Below are positions 6,257-14,510 of a stretch of 33,937 nucleotides of DNA, piece after piece (within the stretch, counting starts at the first letter, position 1; each line of letters starts with the position of its first letter). A model generated the notes under the pieces. It did no database searches, was not told the DNA's origin, and saw only the letters and a list, made by a program, of their open reading frames with translations. The stretch is from assembly GCA_001796515.1 (NCBI GenBank), contig MGMS01000028.1, positions 68,355 to 102,291 of the forward strand, in the 5' to 3' direction. The stretch is from Chloroflexi bacterium RBG_13_51_36 (GTDB taxonomy: Bacteria; Chloroflexota; Dehalococcoidia; GIF9; AB-539-J10). The translations under genes were made by a program, and so were the position numbers.

Positions 6257-9214
6257 TCACAGCAGTCCTGAATCTGGCCGCTGCCTCTTGATGGGTAGTT
6301 CGACCAAGACGATGGCTCCTTTCCCTAGCTCGCTCTTCACATATATTTGGCCGCCGTGCTCGGTCACTATTCCGTGGCAAATGCTCAAACCAAGCCCCGT
6401 GCCCTTGCCTGCTTCTTTGGTGGTGAAGAAGGGGTCAAATATCCGCTTAAGATTCTCCGGTGGAATACCCGGACCGTCATCGGCAATTGAAATAACCACA
6501 GCACCATTCCGTTTCTTGGTCGTAATGGTCAGGGTCCCTCCGTTATGCGCTTCATTCATGAAGTATTCAGCATTGATGATGATGTTGAGGAAGACCTGTT
6601 GCATCTGGAAATAGTCAACCATGAGTTCAGGCAAGTCTGGGGCAAGATGTTTCCTGACTTCAATACCGTTCATTTCGTGTACATAAGCTCGCAATTCCAG
6701 CACATCCTCAATAACACTATTTATCTGGTTGGGCTGCTTCACAGGCGCCTGTTTTCGGGCAAATGTAAGGAGGTCTTTTGTTACGCGGGCGGCGCGCTGA
6801 GCCTCGCTGTAAATAATCTTAACATCATCGCGAATATCGTCAGGGACTTTCTTTTCCATTAACAACTGAGAGAACCCCAGAATGCTTGTCAGCGGATTGT
6901 TGAGTTCGTGGGCAGTGCCGGCTGCCAGTTCGCCAAGGGAAGCCATCCGGTCAGTCATCATGAGTCGTTCTCGTTGCCGCATTTGCTCGGTAATGTCCGT
7001 AAAAGAAATTAGGGTCGCCACCCTGCCCTCATGAATAATCTTGGCAGCTGTCGTATTTATCCATATTTCTCGGCCGTCTCTGGTCAGAGCTTTGAACTGA
7101 TACCCCCCGTGTGGGTTCTGCTCAAACGCGGCCGGGTTGGTAATCTCCATGTATCTCTCTTTATCGTCCGGAAGAATGAAGAAAGAAGGCTCTTCTTTAG
7201 AGACTTCCTCTGCAGAGGTGAACCCGAACATTTTCACAGCGGCTTGATTGACCATTACAATTCTCGCAGTCTCGGCATCCAAGACGACGGTGCCGATGAC
7301 CGAGCTATTGAACAAGGTTCTGTAATTCTCCTCGCTTTGGCGCAGTTTCTTTTCCGTCTTCTTGCGCTCGGTGATATCGCGCCCAACGCCACGGAATCCG
7401 ATGATTTCCCCTATGTTGTCCCGCAAAGGGGAGATCGATGTTTCGGCGAAGCCCTGGACACCGTCTTTGCGGATTGTCCTCCATGGGAAGCCCTTGTTTG
7501 GTACTCCGGTCTGATACACTTCATTAAAGATGCGAAATACGGACTCGATGTCATCTTCTACTGTAAACGCTTTGTAGCTCATTCCAATCAGCTCTTCCCT
7601 CGAGTATCCCAGGTCTCGGCACACCGAACGGTTGACAAAGGTGAGGTGTCCACCGAGGTCAACCTCGAAGTAGGCATCTTCCATCTCCTCCAGTATGGTC
7701 CGGTATCTCTCTTCAGATTCCCTCAGCGCTTCCTCTGCCTTCTTGCGCTCGGTGATGTCACGGGAGACGCAAAAGATTAGTTTCTGGCTGGCGCACGTGG
7801 CTCCGTTGATACTGATATCGACATCGATGACGGAGCCATCTTTTCGGGTGTGTTTTGTCTCTAGGCGGAAGCCCTTCTCGTCAGCATTTCGACCCATCTC
7901 AAGTATTTTTTCGGGTGGAAAGTTCTTGTCCCAGTCCCAAGTATGGAGCTTGTGAACTTCCTCCAGGGCATAGCCTAGCATCTCAGCAAAACGCTGATTG
8001 GCCTCCACTACGCAAGCGTCTACATCAAGGACGACTATCCCGTCGAGAGATTGGTCAATGAGCAGGCGGCGCCGGGTCAATTCATCGGCCAGAACCTGCT
8101 CCTGCCTCTTGTGCTTGGTGACGTCCCTGGCGATCTCAAGACAGGAAACAATTCTCCCCTCGGCATCTCTAATCGGACTGGCCGTATTCTCCCAGAAGGC
8201 AACCTCTCCGGCGAGTTCTGTCTTCCTCTCCGCAGTGTGCGATTTACCATCCTTGAATGCCCCTTCCACCGGGCACCCGTCACATATCTTGTCTCTGCCT
8301 TCATAAGCCCGATAGCATTTCTCCCCTAGGTGGTCACCACCAGAAGCTATCCTCGATGGCTCATTTTGATAGATAATGTTATATTCCGTATCCTGTATGG
8401 TGACGGTGTCTTCCAGGGAATCTATCAGTGATTGTAGCTTATTCCTCTCGGCTTGAAGTGCGTCCTCTGCCTGCTTATGCTTGGTAATGTCCCTGACCAA
8501 AACTGAGATGTTGCCATGGGAAGGATAGGCACTGATCTCAAAGACGTAGCGTCTACCGTCAATATCAAAATCGTTAACAAAAGTCTGGGGTTGTCGCGTC
8601 TTGAGCACATCACGGTACACTTTTTCCGCCCTTCTCAGTCCAGGCGTGTCCAGGAAGACTTCTGACAAGGATTTCCCAATAGCATCCTCCGTCCTGATCC
8701 CCGTGAGGATTTCCGATCCCTTGTTCCAATAGGTATATCGTAGATGTTCATCCATCGCGAAGAAGGCGTTGGTGATGCTGTTGGCAAGCTCTCTGTACTT
8801 CTCTTCGCTCTGCTTTATCGCTTCCTCTGTCTCCTTGCGCTCGGTGACTTCCATGTAACTGCCCAGAATTGCCTGTTTACCATGGTAGTCGATGGACCTC
8901 ACAGTCGCCATAACCCAGACAATGCTGCCATCTCTGCAAATGACTCTGAATTGATATGGGGAAAGAAGCTCTCCTTTCAGCATTCTTCGAGTATTTTCGT
9001 TGACCATTCCCCTATCTTCGGGAACGACAATATCCAAAGAATCCTTGCCTATCAATTCATCTGCCGCGTAGCCGATGGCCATCGGAAAGTAGGGGTTGAC
9101 ATAGCAGAATCTCTTGTCCTGCATGATGCAGACTCCAACTGGCGCTTCTGCGGCCAGAGCCTTGAGCAGCGTCTCTTCATCCTTTCGTTTAACCGTCGGT
9201 GTCAGTGACTTCAT
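6257..9214 (-). CDS. Six-PAS soluble sensor histidine kinase
   Basis: Histidine kinase of 985 residues with no hydrophobic segment, so a cytoplasmic sensor. Six PAS modules are readable at about 15-128, 137-247, 258-369, 381-492, 503-618 and 629-743, most ending in an ITERKKAE-like linker. The dimerisation domain has the phospho-acceptor His769 (GTAHELNNPLTS). The ATPase domain has Asn881, DDGPGIPPEN and GKGTGLGLS. PAS3 carries Cys300 and CDGCP (Cys311, Cys314), candidates for a metal or redox centre. The ATG at 9214 has GAGGT 7 bases upstream. It sits between the MerR-like gene (12-base gap) and the HD-GYP regulator. The signal sensed is unknown. Confidence 0.92.
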   Translation of the reverse strand: MKSLTPTVKRKDEETLLKALAAEAPVGVCIMQDKRFCYVNPYFPMAIGYAADELIGKDSLDIVVPEDRGMVNENTRRMLKGELLSPYQFRVICRDGSIVWVMATVRSIDYHGKQAILGSYMEVTERKETEEAIKQSEEKYRELANSITNAFFAMDEHLRYTYWNKGSEILTGIRTEDAIGKSLSEVFLDTPGLRRAEKVYRDVLKTRQPQTFVNDFDIDGRRYVFEISAYPSHGNISVLVRDITKHKQAEDALQAERNKLQSLIDSLEDTVTIQDTEYNIIYQNEPSRIASGGDHLGEKCYRAYEGRDKICDGCPVEGAFKDGKSHTAERKTELAGEVAFWENTASPIRDAEGRIVSCLEIARDVTKHKRQEQVLADELTRRRLLIDQSLDGIVVLDVDACVVEANQRFAEMLGYALEEVHKLHTWDWDKNFPPEKILEMGRNADEKGFRLETKHTRKDGSVIDVDISINGATCASQKLIFCVSRDITERKKAEEALRESEERYRTILEEMEDAYFEVDLGGHLTFVNRSVCRDLGYSREELIGMSYKAFTVEDDIESVFRIFNEVYQTGVPNKGFPWRTIRKDGVQGFAETSISPLRDNIGEIIGFRGVGRDITERKKTEKKLRQSEENYRTLFNSSVIGTVVLDAETARIVMVNQAAVKMFGFTSAEEVSKEEPSFFILPDDKERYMEITNPAAFEQNPHGGYQFKALTRDGREIWINTTAAKIIHEGRVATLISFTDITEQMRQRERLMMTDRMASLGELAAGTAHELNNPLTSILGFSQLLMEKKVPDDIRDDVKIIYSEAQRAARVTKDLLTFARKQAPVKQPNQINSVIEDVLELRAYVHEMNGIEVRKHLAPDLPELMVDYFQMQQVFLNIIINAEYFMNEAHNGGTLTITTKKRNGAVVISIADDGPGIPPENLKRIFDPFFTTKEAGKGTGLGLSICHGIVTEHGGQIYVKSELGKGAIVLVELPIKRQRPDSGLL

Positions 9215-9226
9215 CCGTTTACCTCT

Positions 9227-9445
9227 TTAGCCGCTCCTGCTTATCGCGAAAACGTGGTTGGTCTTCGTTCTGATAGTTTCTACTTGAGCTGCCGTGAATA
9301 GTCTCCAACCCCGCCAGTCTCGGTACTCGACATCGGAGAATATGCCTTCTTTCAACCACCTGAAGAGGGTATTCCTACTGATGCCGACTATCCGACAGAC
9401 TTCGGATGTCCGGTAATAGGTCTTCCCATTGACAACAATAGCCAT
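9227..9445 (-). CDS. MerR/excisionase-like HTH protein
   Basis: Small DNA-binding protein of 72 residues. The segment TSEVCRIVGISRNTLFRWLK is a winged-helix HTH of the MerR/excisionase type, followed by a wing-like RDWRGWRLFTAAQVETI. There is no effector domain, so it is a bare DNA-binding unit. First gene of the operon with the PAS kinase and HD-GYP regulator, 12 bases ahead of the kinase. It may regulate the operon itself or be an adaptor for its output; neither is shown by sequence. Confidence 0.8.
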   Translation of the reverse strand: MAIVVNGKTYYRTSEVCRIVGISRNTLFRWLKEGIFSDVEYRDWRGWRLFTAAQVETIRTKTNHVFAISRSG

Positions 9446-9494
9446 ATATTTCTCTTATGAGAATACTCAACTATGCCAAACTATACTATTGACT

Positions 9495-9524
9495 AATATA
9501 GGCGTGTGTGTCCGTAAGCGTCAA
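9495..9524 (-). promoter_or_regulatory. Sigma70-type promoter of the PAS kinase operon
   Basis: On the minus strand, TTGACG (9524-9519) and TATATT (9500-9495) are separated by 18 bases. They lie about 50 bases ahead of the MerR-like start, leaving a leader of roughly 40 bases. Both hexamers match the vegetative consensus in 5 of 6 positions. Confidence 0.6.
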
Positions 9525-9774
9525 TCACCCATTCGTACCGATTGTGTATTACTTTAGTCCCAGTATGTTGTGCTACTTGTATCGGCCAAATACAGCCTGT
9601 GAAGTAGTAGCGCTTTTTGCCATTGTCTACTGATATTGAGCATCAACTGACCAGACTCGTCAGGTTTCTCATCGCGGAGTAGAGCAAGATGCAATGCGTC
9701 ACTTCAGCGGGGAAAATGGATAGACAGGAATAGACTCAAGTGGATTCAAATCTTGGCGAACAATTGGCCGATTA
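9525..9774. other. Intergenic stretch without gene
   Basis: About 250 bases between the promoter of the MerR-like gene and the 3' end of uvrB. I see no coding frame with family features and no RNA gene. A weak hairpin (CTGAC facing GTCAG near 9650) has no T-run. It presumably holds the untranslated end of uvrB and upstream promoter sequence. Confidence 0.4.
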
Positions 9775-11763
9775 TCATTTGGTCAGAGGTGGAACGGGTT
9801 TCTCGTCTTTTCTCAATTCGATGATGCGGTCGCGAATCATGGCAGCTTTTTCAAACTCCAGGTTCTTGGCCGCCGCCTTCATCTGAGATTCCAGTTGTTT
9901 GATAAGTCGGGCCATTTCTTCCTGGGAGACAGGGGTGACCGCATAGGGAGTCCTTGTCTCGGCTACCGCTTGAACTCTTTCAGTAATGTCTTTGATTGCC
10001 TTCCTGATTCCCCGCGGGGTTATGCCGTGCTCTCCATTGTAGGCGTCTTGCACCCCTCGTCGTCTCTGAGTTTCTTCTATCGCCCTTTGCATTGATTTAG
10101 TGACGGTGTCAGCATACATTATGACGTGGGCATTTATGTGTCTGGCGGCACGACCCATGGTTTGAATGAGGGCCTCCTCTGATCTAAGGTAGCCTTCTTT
10201 GTCAGCATCAAGTATGGCTACTAGGCTCACCTCAGGCAAGTCCAATCCCTCGCGCAAGAGATTGATGCCCACCACCACATCATAGACGCCAAGGCGCAGG
10301 TCACGGAGGATCTCAACACGTTCCAAAGTCTCCACTTCTGAATGTAAGTAATGGGTTTTGATCTCCATCTCCTTCAAATAATCGCTCAACTCTTCTGCCA
10401 TGCGCTTAGTCAAAGTGGTCACCAGACAGCGCTCTCCTTTAGCCACCCTGTTCTTTATCTGATGAATAAGGTCATCAATCTGTCCCTTAACTGGCTTAAC
10501 TTCCACAGTAGGCTCCAGTAGACCGGTGGGGCGGACCAGTTGCTCCACTATTTGCTGGCTGCGCTCATATTCGTAGGGCTTGGGTGTGGCAGAGACATAG
10601 ATAACCTGGTTGACGCGCCCGCTGAACTCCTCGAAATTCAGCGGGCGGTTATCCAGGGCTGAAGGGAGACGAAAACCGTAATCAACCAATGTCTGCTTTC
10701 GAGCAATGTCGCCGTGGTACATACCTCTTATCTGGGGCAGGGTCATATGTGATTCATCGATGAACAGGAGGAAATCGTCAGGGAAGTAATCCAGCAAAGT
10801 CCAGGGAGTGCTCCCTGGTGCCCGCCGCTGGAGATGCCGGGAGTAGTTCTCTACTCCGCTGCAGTACCCGACTTCTTGGAGCATTTCGATATCGTAATTG
10901 GTCCGCGTCTCAAGCCGCTGGGCTTCAAGTAGTTTGTCTTGGCTCTTCAGTTGTTCTATTCTTTCCTTCAGTTCAATTTTAATATCCTCAACGGCTGCCA
11001 GCAATTTCTCATGGGAGGTGACAAAGTGCTTTGCCGGGTAAATATCCACCTGATCGCAATGAGCCATCATTTCACCGGTCAAAGGGTCAACCTCTACAAT
11101 ACGCTCAATCTTGTCTCCCCAAAATTCTATTCTCAGGGCTGTTTCCTGATATGCGGGCTGAATCTCCAGGGTGTCACCCCGGATACGGAACTTGCCTCTG
11201 GTGAAGTCATAGTCGTTTCTCTCATACTGCATATCCACCAGATGGCGCACCAGTTTGTCCCGGGGGTAGTCTCTGTTTGTTCCGATAGTGAGGGCAAAGC
11301 CATGATATTCCTCAGGTGCGCCCAGACTATAAATACAGGAGACAGAAGCAACGATAACCACATCCCGGCGGGTGAAGAGGGACATGGTAGCGGCATGCCG
11401 CAGCCTGTCAATCTCCTCATTTATGTCGGTTTCCTTCTCAATATAGAGGTCAGTACTGGGGATATAGGCTTCCGGCTGGTAGTAATCATAGTAGCTAACA
11501 AAGTATTCCACAGCATTTTCGGGGAAGAATTCCTTGAACTCGGTTGCCAATTGGGCAGCCAGAGTCTTATTGTGGCAAATAACCAGGGTTGGCCTTCGTA
11601 CCCTTTGGATGACATTGGCCATAGTGAAGGTCTTGCCGCTGCCTGTGACTCCCAGCAGTGTCTGCTCCCGGTAACCTTTGTTCAAACCATCGACCAGTCT
11701 GTCTACGGCCTGCGGCTGGTCACCGGTAGGGCGAAAATCGGAAACTATCTTAAACTGGGGCAT
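9775..11763 (-). CDS. uvrB: UvrABC excinuclease subunit B
   Basis: Helicase-like damage-verification subunit of nucleotide excision repair. Walker A GVTGSGKT lies near residue 38-45; the [15 protein letters not shown] beta-hairpin inserts into the DNA; DESH ([14 protein letters not shown]) is the Walker B region; QTMGRAARH is motif VI; a C-terminal UVR motif ([19 protein letters not shown]) binds UvrC. The length of about 662 residues is normal. I take ATG at 11763 ([10 protein letters not shown]) as start; GTG at 11772 would add three residues. Neither has a strong Shine-Dalgarno. No uvrA or uvrC lies in the window. Confidence 0.97.
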   Translation of the reverse strand: MPQFKIVSDFRPTGDQPQAVDRLVDGLNKGYREQTLLGVTGSGKTFTMANVIQRVRRPTLVICHNKTLAAQLATEFKEFFPENAVEYFVSYYDYYQPEAYIPSTDLYIEKETDINEEIDRLRHAATMSLFTRRDVVIVASVSCIYSLGAPEEYHGFALTIGTNRDYPRDKLVRHLVDMQYERNDYDFTRGKFRIRGDTLEIQPAYQETALRIEFWGDKIERIVEVDPLTGEMMAHCDQVDIYPAKHFVTSHEKLLAAVEDIKIELKERIEQLKSQDKLLEAQRLETRTNYDIEMLQEVGYCSGVENYSRHLQRRAPGSTPWTLLDYFPDDFLLFIDESHMTLPQIRGMYHGDIARKQTLVDYGFRLPSALDNRPLNFEEFSGRVNQVIYVSATPKPYEYERSQQIVEQLVRPTGLLEPTVEVKPVKGQIDDLIHQIKNRVAKGERCLVTTLTKRMAEELSDYLKEMEIKTHYLHSEVETLERVEILRDLRLGVYDVVVGINLLREGLDLPEVSLVAILDADKEGYLRSEEALIQTMGRAARHINAHVIMYADTVTKSMQRAIEETQRRRGVQDAYNGEHGITPRGIRKAIKDITERVQAVAETRTPYAVTPVSQEEMARLIKQLESQMKAAAKNLEFEKAAMIRDRIIELRKDEKPVPPLTK

Positions 11764-11879
11764 CAATATCACTCATCATAATGGATGAAGACAACCCCTA
11801 ATATATAGGAAACAAAGAAATTTTGCAGGACCGAATTAAGAAGCGGCACTATCCACGGATGTTGTGCTAAATCGAGGTC

Positions 11880-11908
11880 TTGTTTGAGACATCAAGCTAT
11901 GTTAGAAT
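11880..11908 (+). promoter_or_regulatory. Possible promoter for the small ORF and gltX
   Basis: TTGTTT (11880-11885), a 17-base spacer and TAGAAT (11903-11908) lie 40 bases ahead of the small coiled-coil gene. The -10 is good; the -35 matches only its first three positions. It is the best candidate in the gap. Confidence 0.3.
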
Positions 11909-11948
11909 TTGATATCCTGTACATATACGAAGAAAGGAAACCGATGAC

Positions 11949-12206
11949 ATGAAATCCTACGAGGAACTCGCTAAAGAGCAGGGGAGGAGGGAAAGTAGTT
12001 TCTTGTCTAGCTTGGGAGAGGCCGAGATAGGGGAATTGCCTGATTTTGAGGCTGACTTGGGCCAACGACGACAGGAAATTATGTTCAAGATAACTACCGA
12101 GATGGAGGATACTAAGAACGCCCTGAATCAGGTTGAGCAACTTGCTCAGCGACTCAAGAAATATCTGGACCGTCTAAAGAAGATACATCAAACACTCTCT
12201 CAGTAA
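11949..12206 (+). CDS. Small coiled-coil protein of unknown function
   Basis: An 85-residue, highly charged, soluble protein that I do not recognise. Residues from about 30 to 82 are rich in Glu, Gln, Lys and heptad-spaced Leu/Ile/Val (METTKNAL-like and VEQLAQRLKKYLDRLKKI), so an alpha-helical coiled coil is likely. The ATG at 11949 is preceded by AAAGGAAA about 10 bases upstream. It precedes gltX by 26 bases in the same direction and is probably cotranscribed. No signal peptide or membrane segment. Function unknown; the lack of long competing frames and the Shine-Dalgarno argue that it is real. Confidence 0.6.
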   Translation: MKSYEELAKEQGRRESSFLSSLGEAEIGELPDFEADLGQRRQEIMFKITTEMEDTKNALNQVEQLAQRLKKYLDRLKKIHQTLSQ

Positions 12207-12232
12207 CGGCAAGTCACACGGAATACAGCGTA

Positions 12233-13687
12233 ATGCAGTCTGAGTCGGGAACATCTGTCAGAGTTCGCTTCGCCCCCAGTCCTACAGGGTATCCACATTT
12301 AGGCAACATTAGGACTGCCCTGTTCAACTGGCTTTTTGCTCGTCATCATGACGGGAAGTTTATCTTACGAATTGAAGACACGGATATCACTCGTAAGGTA
12401 GAAGGGGCGGTGGAGGTAATCCTGGATAGCTTGCAGTGGCTGGGATTAGACTGGGATGAAGGACCTTACTTCCAATCGCAACGATTGGCGATTTATCGGG
12501 AAACTGTTCACAAACTACTTAAGGAAGGTCATGCATATCTGTGCTACTGCTCTCCAGAGCGGTTGGAGACGATGCGTCATGAACAGGCAAAACAGAAACA
12601 GCCGCCCAAATATGACCGCCATTGTCGAGATTTAGCGCAGGAGGAAAGAACTCGATTAGAGTCGTCAGGTGCTACTCCCGTCGTTCGCTTTAGAACGCCC
12701 CTCGAAGGCGAAACTACTTTCCATGACCTAGTTTATGGCCTGGTGACTTTTAGACACGATACGCTGGATGACTTCGTGCTGCTGAAATCCGACGGTTACC
12801 CCACATACCACCTGGCCAATGTAATAGATGACCATGTAATGACCATCTCCCATGTTCTCAGAGCGGAAGAGTGGCTGTCCAGCACTCCACGCCACGTTTT
12901 GCTTTACCAAGCTCTTAACTGGCAGGCTCCCCAGTTTGGCCACTTGCCCATGATTCTGGGACCCGACCGCGCGAAGCTTTCCAAGAGACACGGTTCCACC
13001 AATATAAACGAATATCAAAAAGAAGGATATCTACCGGATGCCATGGTGAATTTCTTAGCGCTTTTGGGGTGGTCGCTCGATGACCGAACCGAGGTGCTAT
13101 CACGGGAGGAGTTGATAAAGCAGTTCAGTCTCGAAAGGGTAGGCAAAACAGCGGCCGTTTTTAACAAAGATAAGCTAGAATGGATGAATGGGTTTTATTT
13201 GCGCAAACTGAACCTGGGAGAATATGTCCAACAGGCCATGCCATTTTTGAATAGAGATCTGCCAGGATTTGTGAAGCGTCCGTTGGACGAAGCGTATGTC
13301 GGCGAGGTTCTGTCGCTGATCAAAGAGCGAGCCAAGACCCTCGCTGAGATTCCTCAGCTTGCCAGCTTCTTCTTCCTTGATGAGATACAATACGATCCAG
13401 GTTTGCTTTTAGGCAAGAAACTGGATGCCCAAGCAGCTGCCAAGGCCATTACGGTTGCCTCGCGACAGTTACAGGAGGTAGAGATCTGGGATGCTACCAC
13501 GCTCGAGGGTAATGTTCGCCCTCTGGCCGGAGAGTTAAACTTGGGTACCGGGGAATTGTTCGGTTTGTTGAGGATAGTTGTTACAGGACGTACTGCCGCG
13601 CCGCCGCTATTTCAAACCATTGCAGTGCTGGGAAAGAAGAAATGTCTTGAACGGTTCGATGCGGCATTGCGGTTGCTACCTGCCTAG
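12233..13687 (+). CDS. gltX: Glutamyl-tRNA synthetase
   Basis: Class I aminoacyl-tRNA synthetase charging tRNA with glutamate. The HIGH motif appears as PHLGN (residues 21-25) within FAPSPTGYPHLGNIRTALFN, and the KMSKS loop as KLSKR (248-252) in DRAKLSKRHG. A zinc-site-like CYC followed by YDRHC is in the connecting peptide. The C-terminal anticodon-binding region is complete and the 484-residue length is standard. The start at 12233 has only a weak ribosome-binding site, consistent with coupling to the upstream small ORF. Whether it also charges tRNA-Gln depends on gatCAB elsewhere. Confidence 0.96.
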   Translation: MQSESGTSVRVRFAPSPTGYPHLGNIRTALFNWLFARHHDGKFILRIEDTDITRKVEGAVEVILDSLQWLGLDWDEGPYFQSQRLAIYRETVHKLLKEGHAYLCYCSPERLETMRHEQAKQKQPPKYDRHCRDLAQEERTRLESSGATPVVRFRTPLEGETTFHDLVYGLVTFRHDTLDDFVLLKSDGYPTYHLANVIDDHVMTISHVLRAEEWLSSTPRHVLLYQALNWQAPQFGHLPMILGPDRAKLSKRHGSTNINEYQKEGYLPDAMVNFLALLGWSLDDRTEVLSREELIKQFSLERVGKTAAVFNKDKLEWMNGFYLRKLNLGEYVQQAMPFLNRDLPGFVKRPLDEAYVGEVLSLIKERAKTLAEIPQLASFFFLDEIQYDPGLLLGKKLDAQAAAKAITVASRQLQEVEIWDATTLEGNVRPLAGELNLGTGELFGLLRIVVTGRTAAPPLFQTIAVLGKKKCLERFDAALRLLPA

Positions 13688-13794
13688 CTAGGTCGGATGC
13701 TGTATGTAGTTTTGCAGCAAGATTCCAAGTAGTCGCGCCTGTCGCTTAGGTTGCCAGAAGATCCACAATCTCTGCCTGGAAAATCCAAAGGGTA

Positions 13795-13824
13795 TTGACA
13801 AAGCTTTGCTCTTATAGTAACAAT
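13795..13824 (+). promoter_or_regulatory. Promoter of the DUF5679 gene
   Basis: A perfect TTGACA -35 at 13795-13800 is followed by AACAAT (13819-13824, spacer 18) or TAACAA (13818-13823, spacer 17). It lies 34 bases ahead of the ATG at 13858. The exact -35 makes it convincing although the -10 is weak. Confidence 0.5.
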
Positions 13825-13857
13825 ATAGGTATAGCAAAACCGAAAAAGGAGGGCACA

Positions 13858-14001
13858 ATGGCAACAGCTTATTGTATGAAGTGCAGGAAGAAGAGGGAAA
13901 TAAGCAACCCAAGGCGGGTTATGCTCAAGAACCGCAGACCAGCCACCCAGGGTGTTTGCCCTGTGTGCGGCACAAAAGTATTCAGAATAGAGAAGCGCTA
14001 A
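13858..14001 (+). CDS. DUF5679 zinc-ribbon-like small protein
   Basis: A 47-residue basic protein of the DUF5679 type, conserved but uncharacterised. It has two cysteine pairs, CMKC near the N-terminus and CPVC near the C-terminus, spaced as a zinc ribbon, with RRPATQGVCPVCGTK as the characteristic segment. The ATG at 13858 has AGGAGG at good spacing, so an upstream in-frame start at 13795 is unlikely. It is probably monocistronic with its own promoter. The shape resembles small ribosomal-protein or RNA-binding zinc ribbons, but no function is established. Confidence 0.8.
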   Translation: MATAYCMKCRKKREISNPRRVMLKNRRPATQGVCPVCGTKVFRIEKR

Positions 14002-14475
14002 TTATCTAGGGCAGCACTCAGTTCTGAAAAAGGTCGTGCATCGGCGGTGATTTCGCCGACGCCTGTGTGAACTCCGGAGGCGAGATGGGAAAAGCTCTGT
14101 GGGGTATTTGTCTCTTGGTGAGCCGTGTGGGGTTCTGGGGAGCGGTCTGACGCAAAGGGTGCGGGCAGTTACTTCCCGAGCACCGTCGGAGGCTTGACAG
14201 GTTTCATATTTTCGATCGGAGCCGCTTTTAGACATCTGCTAGATTCCTTACCGCGAATATTCTTTTGCTGCTGATAATTCGGCGCTTATTGATGTATTGG
14301 CGCTGGAGAGCACGTGATCCAATCTGCGTGTTCTGAATCTTTTTCCAAGTCTATCTATTGCGGAGGTCATTGAAAAGATTTGCCTTCTGTACTCCCGCCG
14401 GCTGCGCCAACCTCTTTTTGCGTCTTTCTCATATCCCATGTTTCCCATCTATTTGTCGCAGTAAACGTGGACTTT
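14002..14475. other. Stretch without a recognised gene
   Basis: About 470 bases between the DUF5679 gene and leuS. Short open frames on both strands (for example minus 14002-14235 and 14248-14448) lack Shine-Dalgarno sequences and family features. Two hairpins are visible: TCGGCG facing CGCCGA around 14040-14060, and GGTGC-GGG facing CCC-GA-GCACC around 14155-14190. Fragments of a hydrophobic plus-strand frame (GGLTGFIFSIGAAF near 14190-14230) hint at a decayed membrane-protein gene, or the region holds an unrecognised structured RNA. I cannot decide between these. Confidence 0.4.
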
Positions 14476-14492
14476 TAATTCATGCTGAATTA
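14476..14492. promoter_or_regulatory. 17-bp palindrome upstream of leuS
   Basis: TAATTCA-TGC-TGAATTA is a perfect inverted repeat with 7-base arms, ending 18 bases before the leuS ATG. The leuS start has no clear Shine-Dalgarno. The palindrome may be an operator or a short hairpin near the transcription start; no terminator T-run or T-box signature accompanies it. Confidence 0.4.
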
Positions 14493-14510
14493 GGTTAAAC
14501 TTGAGCAAAT

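Noticed and set aside
7031-7780. 249-residue open frame on the plus strand inside the histidine kinase gene
   Set aside because: Antisense to clear PAS domains; no family features. It is a shadow of the repeated PAS coding sequence.
10939-11781. 280-residue plus-strand frame over uvrB
   Set aside because: Antisense to conserved UvrB motifs and without recognisable domains.
14140-14510. Possible T-box leader for leuS (AAAGGGTGCGGG)
   Set aside because: No proper T-box core, specifier loop or terminator, and it is too far from the gene.
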